In this document: piece after piece, positions 47,364-57,410 of the stretch
How the letters are laid out: the number at the start of each line of letters is the position of its first letter
How positions within the stretch are numbered: the first letter of the stretch is position 1
Source of the DNA: Sphaerolaimus hirsutus
Taxonomy: Eukaryota; Nematoda; Chromadorea; Monhysterida; Sphaerolaimidae
DNA length: 64,000 nucleotides
Assembly: GCA_964036195.1 (NCBI GenBank)
Contig: OZ038457.1
Coordinates: forward strand, 24,066,787-24,130,786
Reading direction: 5' to 3'
The notes under the pieces: generated by a model
What the model saw: only the letters and a program-made list of their open reading frames with translations
Told to the model about the DNA's origin: nothing
Databases searched by the model: none
Translations under genes and position numbers: made by a program

Positions 47364-47513
47364 ATGGTGAACAAGAAGCTTGGAAAAAGGCGGAGTGCGG
47401 ACTCAAAATCCGGTTTAAAGCGCCCGAAAATAACTAAACGTGCGGCCGCGTTGAATGAAGAAATACCCAGCGACAGTGATGATGAATTCTTTGAGAATGA
47501 GCAAAATAATGAA
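47364..47513 (+). CDS. RRP9: RRP9 (U3-55K) exon 1, start of the gene
   Basis: RRP9 is the U3 snoRNP-specific WD40 protein of the nucleolus, needed for early 18S rRNA processing. This exon has 50 codons. It starts MVNKKLGKRRSADSKSG, a basic nuclear-localisation-like region, then an acidic Ser stretch, NEEIPSDSDDEFFE. The basic-then-acidic N-terminus matches known RRP9 proteins. It ends in phase 0 at GAA|GTTAGT. The ATG context is CAAAATGG. An out-of-frame ATG lies 13 bases upstream at 47351 and opens a short overlapping frame. A TA-type miniature element ends about 106 bases before the start codon, so the proximal promoter is partly transposon-derived or very short. Confidence 0.82.
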
Positions 47514-48262
47514 GTTAGTTTGTTTTTGGCATGCTGCCAACTTCTCATTTGATGGTATAAGCAAGGACGTATGCCATGAATATTTTGTAGGTAGTTTGCA
47601 AAAACTGTTTGCGCGTTTTCCCGCCACACAATCTCTTATTCGTACCTAACTGAACTGAAACCGAACAATTTTATCTTGGTGCAAGAAAATGAGCTTTAGT
47701 TAAATTTTTTAAATAGAAATTTAGTCAAGTTTAGTTAATTAGCGGTTTCGCAGGACCGCAGTTTCTTGGTTGATTTAGACTTTTTCGGCCGATATTTGAT
47801 ATTCTTTCAATATTATCGATACGAAAACGGTGATTCAATTCATCGGCATTCTTTTTGCGACTCTTTTTGATAATGTGCCAAAAATGCGATTGGGATTATA
47901 GATTTGGATACGGTTTGTAGTTCGCATTTATTTGGTTTGGATATGCTTTACATACACATTTGTAATATTTTCACAATAATTTCGGCTCTGCTTAGGCTTA
48001 GGCTTAGGTCTGTGTCTTTTGGTGACGCGCTCATTCTCTGGAAGGGGGTACGAGTGTCGATTGGACCTAAGCCAATTAGTAAACGAACACTGAGAAATCG
48101 TTTGCCACGAAAACGTGGGCATTCTCTCCTACTTTTAATAAGTGGGATCAAATGAAATTGAAAATGTCATCAAATTTGTTCGATATGGAAAAGTATTATG
48201 TCAGATCCAGGTCGATAGATCTCAATCTCTGCACATTTTAAAATAACAAATCTCTTATTCAG
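47514..48262. other. RRP9 intron 1
   Basis: 749 bp without clear transposon ends. It contains TTCGGCTCTGCTTAGGC and TTAGGCTTAGGTCTG words and a spurious open frame at 47904-48155. Confidence 0.5.
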
Positions 48263-48418
48263 GTAGTTGGCTCAAGCGACTCAGAAATAGATGAAACGGC
48301 CGCAGCGAAGCGCTACAGATTAGCAAAAGATTTTTTGGCACAGGTCCAAAGTAATGAAAATGATAGAGAAGGGAATGAGGGTGAAAAAGATGCGAACGAT
48401 GATGTTGTTGGCGCCCAG
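48263..48418 (+). CDS. RRP9: RRP9 exon 2 (acidic, charged helix)
   Basis: The acceptor is CTCTTATTCAG and the donor CCCAG|GTGATT. It has 52 codons, phase 0 on both sides. It contains SSDSEIDETAAAKRYRLAKDF, broken here only by my choice of limits, followed by a Gln/Asn/Glu-rich charged stretch. The ETA-x-KR-x-RLAK pattern is the conserved segment just before the propeller in RRP9 proteins. Compared with the human protein about ten residues seem absent before exon 3, so a very short exon in intron 2 may have been missed. Confidence 0.82.
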
Positions 48419-48499
48419 GTGATTTTTTTATTGTTACATTTTCTGGGTTTAAAAAAAGATGTCATTTAAAAAAGACGTCTGTGATTAGAACGACTTTCT

Positions 48500-48722
48500 C
48501 AATCCCAGTAGTTCGTAGGACCTGAGTATTCTTATACTCGGCGGACATACACTTGTATGGAAACCTACCATAACCCATCTGAATAATGAACCAAAAATTA
48601 TCCAGTTATCATAAACTTTCGTTTTTACTATCGAATAATTAATTACGAAATCTATCACAAGATTTCATTAACGAATTTCTTAAGGAAGATTTCATAAAAA
48701 AATTATGGTAGGATTCTGCACA
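48500..48722. repeat. CTCGGCGGACA terminal-repeat family copy in RRP9 intron 2
   Basis: TATACTCGGCGGACATACAC, AACCTACCATAACCCATC and TTATGGTAGGATTCTGCA form an inverted pair. A fuller copy is at 60463-60650. Confidence 0.5.
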
Positions 48723-49084
48723 TACCGTATTACCTCGAAATACCCCCAGGGGGTTTATTATTTCGCCAGCAAAATTTGAGGGGGGGATAATTCGAGGGGG
48801 GGGGTTTATTCGAGGGGGGGGTCTATTATTTCGCCAGAAATTTTCAGAAATTCTTCATACGCGGACGTAGAAAAATCGAACAATTATATTGATGTATATG
48901 TGTTTATACGCATATATAACTGTATATACACAAAAACCCTTCCCTAACGTAACTTAATCATCAGTTTTAACGTGTGTTTTGCATTGTACAGATCACAAAC
49001 TGCGGTATTTGTCATGTACGTTCACGTTACACTCAATGTTAGGGGGGGTATTTCGAGGGGGGGTTAATTCGAGGTAATACGGTA
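48723..49084. mobile_element. TA-type miniature element in RRP9 intron 2
   Basis: ACCGTATTACCTCGAAATAC to GAGGTAATACGGT, TA-flanked. The interior has TTTAACGTGTGTTTTGCATT and GTCATGTACGTTCACG. Confidence 0.78.
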
Positions 49085-49178
49085 CTTTGCGTCCGCAGAG
49101 TATACACAAAAATACTGACCGTTATGAAAATACCGACTGTTATGAAAATACTGACGAAATTATAATCTTTATTCGAAT

Positions 49179-49869
49179 TAGGGTTGGGACGATATGACTT
49201 TTCGATATCGATATTCGATATTTTTTTCTGAAACTCGATATTCGATATCGATACGATATGGACCCTCGATATTCGATATCGATATTCAATATGAAAATAT
49301 GCTCGATATTCGATATCGATATTTCGATATTTTCGATATTTCGTCTTTCGTAAAGCAAGGCATATCTTGAGTGGGAAATTGTATTTCCATTTGGTCACAA
49401 ACATAGTTGATCATATTTATTCTTACTGAAGAGTAGATTGTACAAATTCACATAAAATTAACATAAAATCACCCCACAACCTAAAATGTGATGGATGTGG
49501 TAAAGAAAATGCACTATGGCGCCAGCACCATGGCAAATACTCTGACGTGGACATTTGTGAGTGCATTTGCACAATATTAGAGGTGGTTGCAACTGCTAAA
49601 TGGAAATATATGTCATCTGACGACAACGTACACACATGAGCACAGAATTTTTGAAAATTGCCTTAAAAATCACGTTCTAAAAGTGCAATTCCTGGCATTA
49701 TTTAAGTGAGGCCATGGAAGGGAAGAATATCGAAAAATATCGAAAAAATGCTCGATATTCGATATCGATATTCGATATTTTTTCAAAATTTTCGATATCG
49801 ATATTCGATATGAAAAAATAGTCGATATCCGATATTCGATATTCGATACGATATATCGTCCCAACCCTA
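49179..49869. mobile_element. hAT element, CGATATTCGATAT-word family, in RRP9 intron 2
   Basis: It has a perfect 8-bp duplication, ATTCGAAT (49171 and 49870). Ends are TAGGGTTGGGACGATATGAC and ATATCGTCCCAACCCTA. Arms of TCGATATTCGATATCGATA words surround an unassigned 320-bp centre. Confidence 0.88.
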
Positions 49870-50011
49870 ATTCGAATAACCCCCTTCTACTTTTGCTGGC
49901 GAAATATGAAATATAAACATTATTATGAAAGTTTTATTATTGAAACCCTGAAAATCAGTGTCAGCGTGAAATTCTGGCACTTTTCCAATCCGTTTACCCC
50001 CCGTTTTTCAG

Positions 50012-50186
50012 TTACTCCAGTCGTTCCACGCGGCGACCGGAAAGCAGCACCGTTCGCTTGCAAATACCGCAAAAATCACCGCGGTACGGAGTTTACCCAG
50101 TCACAAGTACGTACCCACTTGTACCGTGGTAACGAGTGATGGTACCCACGCGTTTTGCGGTACCAAGGGAGGAGAGATTGTGAAAT
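50012..50186 (+). CDS. RRP9: RRP9 exon 3 (first WD40 repeat)
   Basis: The acceptor is CCCGTTTTTCAG and the donor AAAT|GTGGGT. The exon is 175 nt, starting in phase 0 and ending with one base. It encodes SLPSHKYVPTCTVVTSDGTH and then AFCGTKGGEIVK. This aligns by eye with the first WD40 repeat of RRP9, including the cytosolic-strand Asp-Gly turn and the final Lys before Trp. The Trp codon is split: T here, GG in the next exon. The longest ATG frame over this region is a different, spurious frame. Confidence 0.8.
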
Positions 50187-50339
50187 GTGGGTTGGGGGAA
50201 TTTTTGGATTGATTTTGTTTTGTAACTGCCGTTTTTTTTAAAGAATTGGCTTTTTACTTAAATTCTAAGTTCCCTAGAGTTTTTTGAAATCAATAAGACC
50301 CCGAAAGTTCAAAGCTTCTATTCAACTTTAATAAACTAA

Positions 50340-50490
50340 AGCACGGTTCAAACGATATGGCTTTTCGATATTTTTTCTGAAACTCGAAATCGATACGTTG
50401 ACCCTCAATTTCGATATTCGATATTTTTTTACTGAAACTCGATATTCGATATCGATATTTTTGATATTCGATATTTTTCTTTTGGTATAG
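50340..50490. repeat. CGATATT-word element end in RRP9 intron 3
   Basis: ACGGTTCAAACGATATGGC opens a short run of TTTCGATATTCGATATTTT words. A facing end, ATGCATCGTTTGAACCGT, lies at 53022-53039, but the two flank RRP9 exons 4-5 and lack matching target duplications. Confidence 0.5.
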
Positions 50491-50761
50491 ACATATTTCA
50501 AGTGGCTTTTAGTATTTTCATGTGGTTGCAGACACGGTTGATCATATCTTCAACTGAAATGTGAATAGTAAAAGTGATTTCAGATTTTAGTTGTCGGTTC
50601 GCCGGACCATGTTCAATTGCACCAACCATATTTATCGTTTTTCGTTGCTGCGTGCACTCGAAAATTGTTTCACGGCATGTTCACTAAAACAGAATTGACG
50701 TGGAAACCAGTTGACACCCAGTGTGTGTAGCGTCAATTTGCCGCTTCTACAACTTTTTCAG

Positions 50762-50892
50762 GGGATATCACAACCGGAAAAGCGACAGCCAGAGTTTTTG
50801 GCTGCTCGCCAAAATCGAAAATTGCCAAAGGTTCGAAGCGCGACCGCCATGCTGGCGCCATTTTTGCCATGGCGTTGTCTGGCGAGTTTCTG
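50762..50892 (+). CDS. RRP9: RRP9 exon 4 (WD40 repeats 1-2)
   Basis: The acceptor is CAACTTTTTCAG. The first two bases complete Trp, followed by DITTGKATARVFGC, a Lys/Ser-rich insert and RHAGAIFAMALSGEFL. The exon is 131 nt and ends in phase 0 at CTG|GTGTGT. The K-W-D-x-x-T/S-G-K blade end, the basic insert before the next repeat, and the final FAMALSGEFL (A/S-x-D/S-G-x-Y/F-L) all correspond to RRP9. A partial transposon end (CGATATT words) lies in the intron just upstream. Confidence 0.82.
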
Positions 50893-50980
50893 GTGTGTGT
50901 TTGCGCATTAATTTTATCTAATTGTACATTACACCAGTTCTGACAACCAAAATTGCCAAAACTGATAAATCTGTTTGAAC

Positions 50981-51603
50981 TAGGGATGGCCAAAAAACGT
51001 TGTTTTTAACGACCCTGTTTAAAAAAAAAGTTTTTAAATTTAAAAGTGTTTTTTTAAAGCTCCCAGATATGGTTATGGGTCAACATATACAGGTATATCA
51101 AACAATTGCCAGTACTTTGTGATGTTATATATAGCCACAGAATGGCCGTGGAGCCATGGGATAGCAGTATAAGTGGTGATTTCTGTCAAAAATATCCATT
51201 TTTTGTCGACTTGTTACGTACGAAATGTTCTTGACTTCAAGTCAAGTTTGCATGGAATAGCACTTATACAAGGTTATAATATAAGGCTAATCCATTGACA
51301 GTGATGGATCACACTGTAGAAGTATGTGGGAGCACATTGGGGGCTGGATATTATATGCTACACTAACATATCACGGCTTATTATGACACGGCTAAAAATG
51401 CCTCAAAACCAATGAAAACAACCACAAATGGTAAAGTGTATGTGAAATTGCGCGCTTGCGCACAAAAAATTGCAAAATACCTAGTACATAGTAAAAAAAA
51501 TTTTGCCTGATGTTTTTAAAAAAACAACGGTTTCGATGCCTCTGTTTAAAAAAACAACAACAACATGTTAAAAAAACGGTTAAAAAAACACCGGCCATCC
51601 CTA
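50981..51603. mobile_element. hAT element, AAAAACGTT-word family, in RRP9 intron 4
   Basis: It has a perfect 8-bp duplication, GTTTGAAC (50973 and 51604). Ends are TAGGGATGGCCAAAAAACG and ACACCGGCCATCCCTA. The interior (GGAGCCATGGGATAGCA, AGTGGTGATTTCTGTC) is shared, inverted, with 53949-54599. Confidence 0.88.
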
Positions 51604-51762
51604 GTTTGAACATAAGTTTACCATGATGAATCAATTTTTGTCTCCGTCGGCTATACTTGACGAATATTTAATAGGTTTTGAAAATATCGTCAACTAGTGT
51701 GCTTAAATGCGTGTTGCTGTAAAATTTGGCAATTTAAAAAAGAAAGATCCCAAAATTTTCAG

Positions 51763-51855
51763 TGTGTGGGTGGTGCTGACAAAGATGTGAGCCTTTGGAA
51801 AAGCAACGATTTACAATTTGTAAAACGATTTACCGGGCACAGGAAGCCGATTTTG
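51763..51855 (+). CDS. RRP9: RRP9 exon 5 (second WD40 repeat), last exon found
   Basis: The exon is 93 nt, 31 codons, phase 0 on both sides, between the acceptor AAAATTTTCAG and the donor TTG|GTCAGT. It encodes CVGGADKDVSLWKSNDLQFV followed by a basic/aromatic stretch and TGHRKPIL. It has the G-G-x-D-K-x-V-x-LW signature of a WD40 blade and the GH dipeptide that opens the next. The remaining repeats and the C-terminus (more than half of a normal RRP9) were not found on either side. The five exons together give about 235 residues. Confidence 0.85.
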
Positions 51856-52091
51856 GTCAGTTTGTTTTTGTTTTTTTTTGGGAAATAATTTTTTTCTTCG
51901 ATTTTGGGCCAGTAATTTATTCATTTCACATTGAACACGACACATTTTTTAGAATGTTAAATGCGTTCATCCTGCATACACTTGAATCGGCATGCAGTCC
52001 TGTAAAGTGTAAAATGTTATGCAAAATGTCAAAAGTTCAGTAATAAAATATTTTTAATTATTTGACACTTTACAGGACGCAGGGCTGCCAC
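51856..52091. other. RRP9 intron 5 start, TGTAAAG-word element
   Basis: 51988-52080 is a short inverted-word element (GCAGTCCTGTAAAGTG to CACTTTACAGGACGCAGG). The hAT at 52092 is inserted at its right edge. Confidence 0.45.
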
Positions 52092-52695
52092 TAGGGTGTC
52101 AACAAAAACTTTTTGGCGGAAAACGGAAACGGAAACGGAAAAAATTTTGCACATGCCGGAAAACGGAAACGGAAATGGAAAAAAATTTGCACTTGCCGGA
52201 AAACGGAAAACGGAAAAATGGAAGGCCGGAAAACGGAAACGGAAACGGAAAAATTTGCTGAAATTATGCCGGAAACGGAAAAAATTTGCTGAAATTTTGC
52301 CGGAAACGGAAAAAATTTGCTGAAATTTTGCCGGAAATGGAAAAAAAATTGCAGAAATTTATCCTGAATTAAACAAATTTGCAGAAATCTCACTAGAAAT
52401 AGGAAAAATTCACTTCATTGAGAACCTGCATGCATTTTTACCAGTTTGGCTGAAACAGAAAACAGAAAATTGAGCTGGAAAGTGGAAAAAAAGTTGGAAT
52501 AACAGACAATTGAACCGGAAAACGGAAAAAGGCGGAAAAACTGACAAAATTTGCCGGAAAACGGAAAATGAGCCGGAAAAACGGAAACGGAAACGGAAAA
52601 AAACATTAGCAGCCGGAAAACGGAAACGGAAACGGAAAAAAATCTGCCTGCGGAAAGCGGAAACGGAAAACGGAAAACGGAAAGTTGACACCCTA
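52092..52695. mobile_element. hAT element, CCGTTTTC-word family (reverse orientation)
   Basis: It has a perfect 8-bp duplication, GCTGCCAC (52084 and 52696). Ends are TAGGGTGTCAACAAAAACTT and AAAGTTGACACCCTA. The body is CGGAAACGGAAACGGAAAA words plus GAGAACCTGCATGCATTTTT, which matches the inverse in 34519-35059. Confidence 0.88.
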
Positions 52696-52699
52696 GCTG

Positions 52700-53175
52700 C
52701 CACCAGGTGTCAATTGAATTTTTATTGAAAGTGTGTAAAAATGTGAATTTTGAGTGGATAAATACATATGAATTTATCGACCTATTGAATTATAGAAAAA
52801 TGTTTTCACACTTTCAATGAAAAATCCAATTTAGATACAACTAAATAATATCAACTTACGCTGCGTAAATTAGTGTGCAGTTCAATAGATTAAGCTCACT
52901 GATTTCAAAGTTCAAACGACATCACGTATCTATATCGATACTCGATATATTCATTTATTGTTCGATATATTGACACTCATTTATATACTTGACATATAAA
53001 TAATGGTCAATATTCGATACGATGCATCGTTTGAACCGTAAAATGTTCAAGAGTAGAAATGTGTGAATAATACGAGAAATCACATTTTCGTGACCAGATA
53101 TCGAAATTCCGAATTTTTCCGACTTCTATATTGAAAATCGTTTACAAAACAACAGAAAAAATCATATTAAAAAAA
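52700..53175. other. Unassigned, CGATATT-word end at right
   Basis: 52915-53039 has TCGATACTCGATATATTC words ending ATCGTTTGAACCGT. Otherwise no features. Confidence 0.4.
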
Positions 53176-53279
53176 TCACGCTTGTTTCACATTTGTTTTT
53201 CGAAAACAACAACAGCACAAATATTGTTTCCACCTGCCTTGACACTTGTCGCTGGGTTGTTTTTGCGCTTGTCGGCTGT
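53176..53279 (-). CDS. Candidate terminal exon with a Cys cluster
   Basis: On the minus strand, after ATTACTCAG, two bases plus 33 codons and a stop encode a Gln/Lys-rich peptide with QGRWKQYLCCCCFRKTNVK. Four consecutive Cys next to aromatic and basic residues would suit palmitoylation or a metal site. The phase (2 bases) fits the start exon at 54806-54974, giving a 90-residue product. The intron would hold the 651-bp hAT element at 53949-54599. The acceptor's pyrimidine tract is weak. The reading frame continues upstream into a GGGATC-word transposon remnant, so the exon limits are doubtful. Confidence 0.28.
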
Positions 53280-53419
53280 CTGAGTAATGTTGCGAAGGTG
53301 TTGGTGTGAATTCTTTGAAGTGTGTGTGCATTATTTTTGGAGTTTGAACGGGTCCCGATCTCGAATTAGGTAATTTTCCGGATTCATTGACCCCTATCCG
53401 AAAAAATCCGAGGGTCAAA

Positions 53420-53948
53420 ACCTTGGAAACCCCTGATCCGCTGTCTACATGCCAAAAGGGTTACATGCGAAGCGGCACAGGCCCATTTGAACGTTTTTGT
53501 GAGCAAGCTGTTCTTTGACATTTTTTTACGCGCTCTGGCCGCGGTATTCTTTTTATTATAATGTTGAAATTACGCCATGCCAATTTATCAAGTTGACAAA
53601 TGACAAGAAAAGTGGAAAGCGCCTTTTATGTGACAAGTAGATTTGATTGTGAAAATAATTGTCACTTATAAGTTAACTTGTCATTAGACCTTATCATTAC
53701 TCATCGTTTTTCTTGCCTAGTTCACTAGTGGAATTGTCAAAGTGTCAACAGATGCCAGTACCTTTAAGGTGTAAATTTAAGTGTCAAATTTCATGTAAAA
53801 TGTCGTACTAAATAAAACAATTTACTGAAATGAAAACATTTTGAATGAAATTTTGACAAATTTGTGTGACATTTTGCATATCATCTGACACTTGACTCCA
53901 CACTTTACAGGCTTCAGGGCTGCCTCTACATGATTTACTTGACTGGAC
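53420..53948. other. AAGTGACAAG and TGTAAAG word stretches
   Basis: 53590-53735 has TGACAAATGACAAGAAAAGT and CACTTATAAGTTAACTTGTC. 53750-53930 has inverted AAGTGTCAAATTTC/CATCTGACACTTGAC words ending GGGCTGCC. Confidence 0.4.
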
Positions 53949-54599
53949 TAGGGTTGGCCGATGTTTTTTTTTAAACGTTTTTTTTATTTAAAAAAAACGT
54001 TTTTTTTTTAAAAAAACATGACGTCCGAAAAAACATCAGCCGAAATTTTTAGTACTAAGCACTAGGTATTTTGCAAAATTTTTGCGCGCAAGCGCGCAAT
54101 TTCACACACAAATTGACATTGGTGGTTGTTTTCATTGGTTTTGTTGCATTTTTAGTATCAAAACATCCATTTCTATGTGCTACCATGGGTGAATAAGCCG
54201 ACATATTTATGTTGCTGTAATATATAATATTGAGGTAATGTGCTTCCATGTACCTCCACAGTGTGTAACTTCACTCCCAAAGTAACAACCTCCTTTTATA
54301 ACCTTGTTTGATCACCATTTCGTGCCAAACTTTACCTGAAGTCACGAACATTCGACTATAAGGCGATATACGAACGATATGTCGACGAAAAATGGATATT
54401 TTTGACACAAATCACCACTTATAATGCTATCCCATGGCTCCACAGCCATTATATGGTCATATTTAACATCACAGAGTATTGCCAGTGTCTGATATACCTA
54501 TATATGTTGACACTAGGTCATATCTGGGAGCTTTTAAAAAAAACGTTTTTTTTTAAAAAAAACATCGAGTTAAAAAAAAACGTTTTTTTTCCAACCCTA
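53949..54599. mobile_element. hAT element, AAAAACGTTTTT-word family
   Basis: It has a perfect 8-bp duplication, GACTGGAC (53941 and 54600). Ends are TAGGGTTGGCCGATG and GTTTTTTTTCCAACCCTA. Arms are TTTAAACGTTTTTTTT words. The interior is an inverted relative of 50981-51603. Confidence 0.88.
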
Positions 54600-54805
54600 G
54601 ACTGGACTTAAAAACTTTAAAACTTCGCACTTCACATGGCAATTGAAACCAGTGGGGGGGGGGGGTGACAAACAAATGATACTCGCCAGTCTGACGAAAA
54701 AAAATAACTGTTTGGTCTTCCTTTCCATAAAAATCATAATTTTATGAAAGGGATGCCTAAAATATTTTTTTACATTTTTCTTATAAAATTCAATAAAATA
54801 CTCAC

Positions 54806-54974
54806 CAATAGGTAATATAACTCCGTTGCTACTTTTCTTCACATTTCCCAAAGTTGCAGCTGGTGGACAATTTTCTGGTAATGGATCAGGATTATTATCG
54901 ATATAGGGAATGTTTTGATTTTCATCACTGTTTACTAGCTTTGAGTGAGCTTCGCACTGGCCGGAAGTTTGCAT
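54806..54974 (-). CDS. Unidentified gene, probable start exon
   Basis: The minus-strand ATG exon ends at a consensus donor, ATTG|GTGAGTATT. It has 56 codons plus one base. The peptide is hydrophilic and Asn/Pro-rich: MQTSGQCEAHSKLVNSDENQ, then NNPDPLPENCPPAATLG and NVKKSSNGVILPI. No signal peptide or membrane span is present, so the protein is likely cytosolic or nuclear. No acceptor precedes the ATG. The frame continues past the donor into A/T-rich sequence without coding character. Downstream exons are uncertain; see 53176-53279. Confidence 0.45.
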
Positions 54975-54979
54975 ATTTT

Positions 54980-56330
54980 TTAAATTGATAGATGAATAGA
55001 TAGATGATAAATTTGAATATATGCTTTTTATCTGCGTGATGTTAAGAAAGTGTGAATGCCAAACATATTTATTGGAATGGGATATTGACAGAATGACATA
55101 TTTACGTATGGAATATTGACAGAAAATATTTTGTTACCCTAAATGCTCCAATAAGGCGACAGTTGGTTTATTGTTTTCAGACCATTTTTGGGGGTCGCAT
55201 TATTGGAGAGGTCGCTTTATTGGAGACGGTCGTATTGTATTTTTCAAAAACTCAACAACTCAACTTTTCATTTAACGCGTGTGAGCATGGCACCGTAAAG
55301 CAATAGGTAATCACATCAAAGCCACAAAATTCTCAAAATACTAAATATTCGGGTTCAACAATATCAATTCGCGGCGTCCGAAGATTGCGACATCGTTTTT
55401 CTTTTTTCAATTTTTTTTTGGGGGTCGAATTTTTGGAGGGGGTCGGATTATTGTAGAGGGTCGCTTTATACTTACACAACGTGCCAAAGGGGGTCGTACT
55501 ATTGGAGAGGTCGCTTTATTGGAGGGGGGTCGTCCTAATAGAGCATTTACGGTATATTGTGAATAGCTAGCTGACTGCATACTTTGCAGGGAATGTCACA
55601 TTGGAAATGTAGGGAATATTGCACGTACACACACTAAGTATACCTAGTTTACAAGCGAAATTTTGAAAGCTCGCCAACCATTTTTGAATTCATTCGAGTT
55701 TACTAGATCGTGATATTTTTAAACCCTGCCATGGGCATCTCGTTCAGGTAAACTCAAATGTGTTCAAAGGTGATTTTTGAGTTTTCGAAATTTCGGTCGA
55801 AAACTAGTATGTAAATATAGGGATTGGGCTTTTAATGAATAAAGTCGCGTGATAAGCTATACTCGAATTCACTCGTAGTTAAAGACTTGTAGCATGATTA
55901 AAATGTGCACTTGAAAAAAAAACATTTCCGTATGGATTACTGTAGTTTAACTTGACGTGGAAATCTACCATATCCCATCTCAATAATAACGAAAGCAATT
56001 TTTCATCTCATCACAGTGCTATCACTGTGGGTTAATTTGATGCACAATAGTTTTGCGATTTTATTCATCAAAATACGGTATCAACTTTTTAAGGAAACTG
56101 AATTTGACTTAGAAATTCACTAAAAAAACTTGAAAAGTTGAAGTAACTTGAAAGTAAAATGCTATCTAAACATTTTCGTTGACAACCAACAAAAAAAGAA
56201 CAATAATATAATACCGAAACGTTTTATCATCTGATCCCTTAAAAAGCAACGTGATTTACAATTTAGCAATTATTTTGCCATAAAGATAAAACTGCATGAT
56301 AAATTAATCGGCTCATGCATATGTATAAAC
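54980..56330. other. TA-type variant element and old repeats
   Basis: 55135-55554 has ends ACCCTAAATGCTCCAATAAGG and CCTAATAGAGCATTTACGGT flanked by TA, with GGTCGCTTTATTGGAG words inside. 55640-55815 is a palindromic AAACTCAAATG copy. 55840-56090 contains ATACTCG...TACCATATCCCATC inverted parts. Nothing coding is seen. Confidence 0.5.
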
Positions 56331-56500
56331 ATGAAATCCATGCAGCGTGCATGCATTCAGTTTCCAAGGCAACACGCTTTATTTACTAAATACGCGGAGA
56401 TAAAGGTCAAATATTATTCGGCATCTATTTTGGCATCTATGTATTTCAGTGCAAATCTATTTGCATGTGCAAATGAGGGATATGTCCCCAGGGTTCAAAT

Positions 56501-57003
56501 CAGGGGTATCTTGAATTTTGACCCTCCGAGTGGTTGGATAGATAGCAAATCGCTCCTCCGGAAGGATAGATAGCTGGAAAATTTTCTGGGGGGGGGTTGT
56601 GTTGGTTCGATATATAGGCTTTTTCGGGGCATAGAAGGAAAAAAGGGAGAAAAATCGCTAAAAGTAGGTGTAAAATAGCTCAAAATGGGTATACAAGAGC
56701 ATATAGTACTTAAAATAGCTGAAATAGGCAGTTAGACACATGAAACAGTGATTTTGGAGGTGAAAATCTATATATAGGTATGAAAAATAGCGATTTTGAG
56801 CAAAAATTGGGGTATAGTTTCTGAAAAATCGCTCCAGATAGGTAGATAGCTGGGCAATTGGGGGGGTTAGGGGTCAGTAGCCCAAAATTTTGCCTCCGGG
56901 ATAGATAGATAGCTGAGCGGCCTCCGGGATAGATAGATAGCTGGGCGGTTTGGGGGGGGGTAACCCCTCCCCCAACCCCCCCCCCCCTCATTCGAGACCC
57001 CAG
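56501..57003. mobile_element. hAT element, GATAGATAGC-word family
   Basis: It has a perfect 8-bp duplication, GTTCAAAT (56493 and 57004). Ends are CAGGGGTATC and GAGACCCCAG. Inside, GGATAGATAGATAGCTGGGC units repeat at the right and TTGGATAGATAGC at the left, and the central AAAATCTATATATAGG is unrelated. Confidence 0.78.
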
Positions 57004-57013
57004 GTTCAAATGG

Positions 57014-57262
57014 GGTTGACTTTTCGGGATTGGGATTTGTTTTTCAAGTTTTCGGGATCGGGATCAGAATTTTGGATATTGTTCTGATATTAAAGGTTTT
57101 TCTCTTATTTGCAACAAAGATGGCACAAAAATACAGCTGGATGCCATAACAGTTTAATAAACTGGACACTGAAGGTTCCTGTTCACATTTCTTAGTGCAA
57201 AATATATTTAAAGAAAACTTTTTATCATTCCCCACTACTTCTTCCGGGATTGGGGTCACGCG
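57014..57262. repeat. GGGATC-word element remnant
   Basis: TTCGGGATTGGGATTTG and TTTTCGGGATCGGGATCAG at the left and TTCCGGGATTGGGGTC at the right resemble the 61668 family. The ends are decayed. Confidence 0.45.
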
Positions 57263-57410
57263 ATTGCATGAAATGTGCTATTTTACATCACTTTTGACTA
57301 CATCATGCATTGCATGAAATTTTACATTTCCCCGGACTTAACTTTACACACTTTGCATGACATTGTAATCTTGCACGGTCTGAGAGTGGCCTCTGGCGGT
57401 GTCGGTCAAC

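Noticed and set aside
49906-50139. The longest ATG frame over RRP9 exon 3
   Set aside because: Its frame differs from the one that matches RRP9 and that chains by phase with exons 2 and 4.
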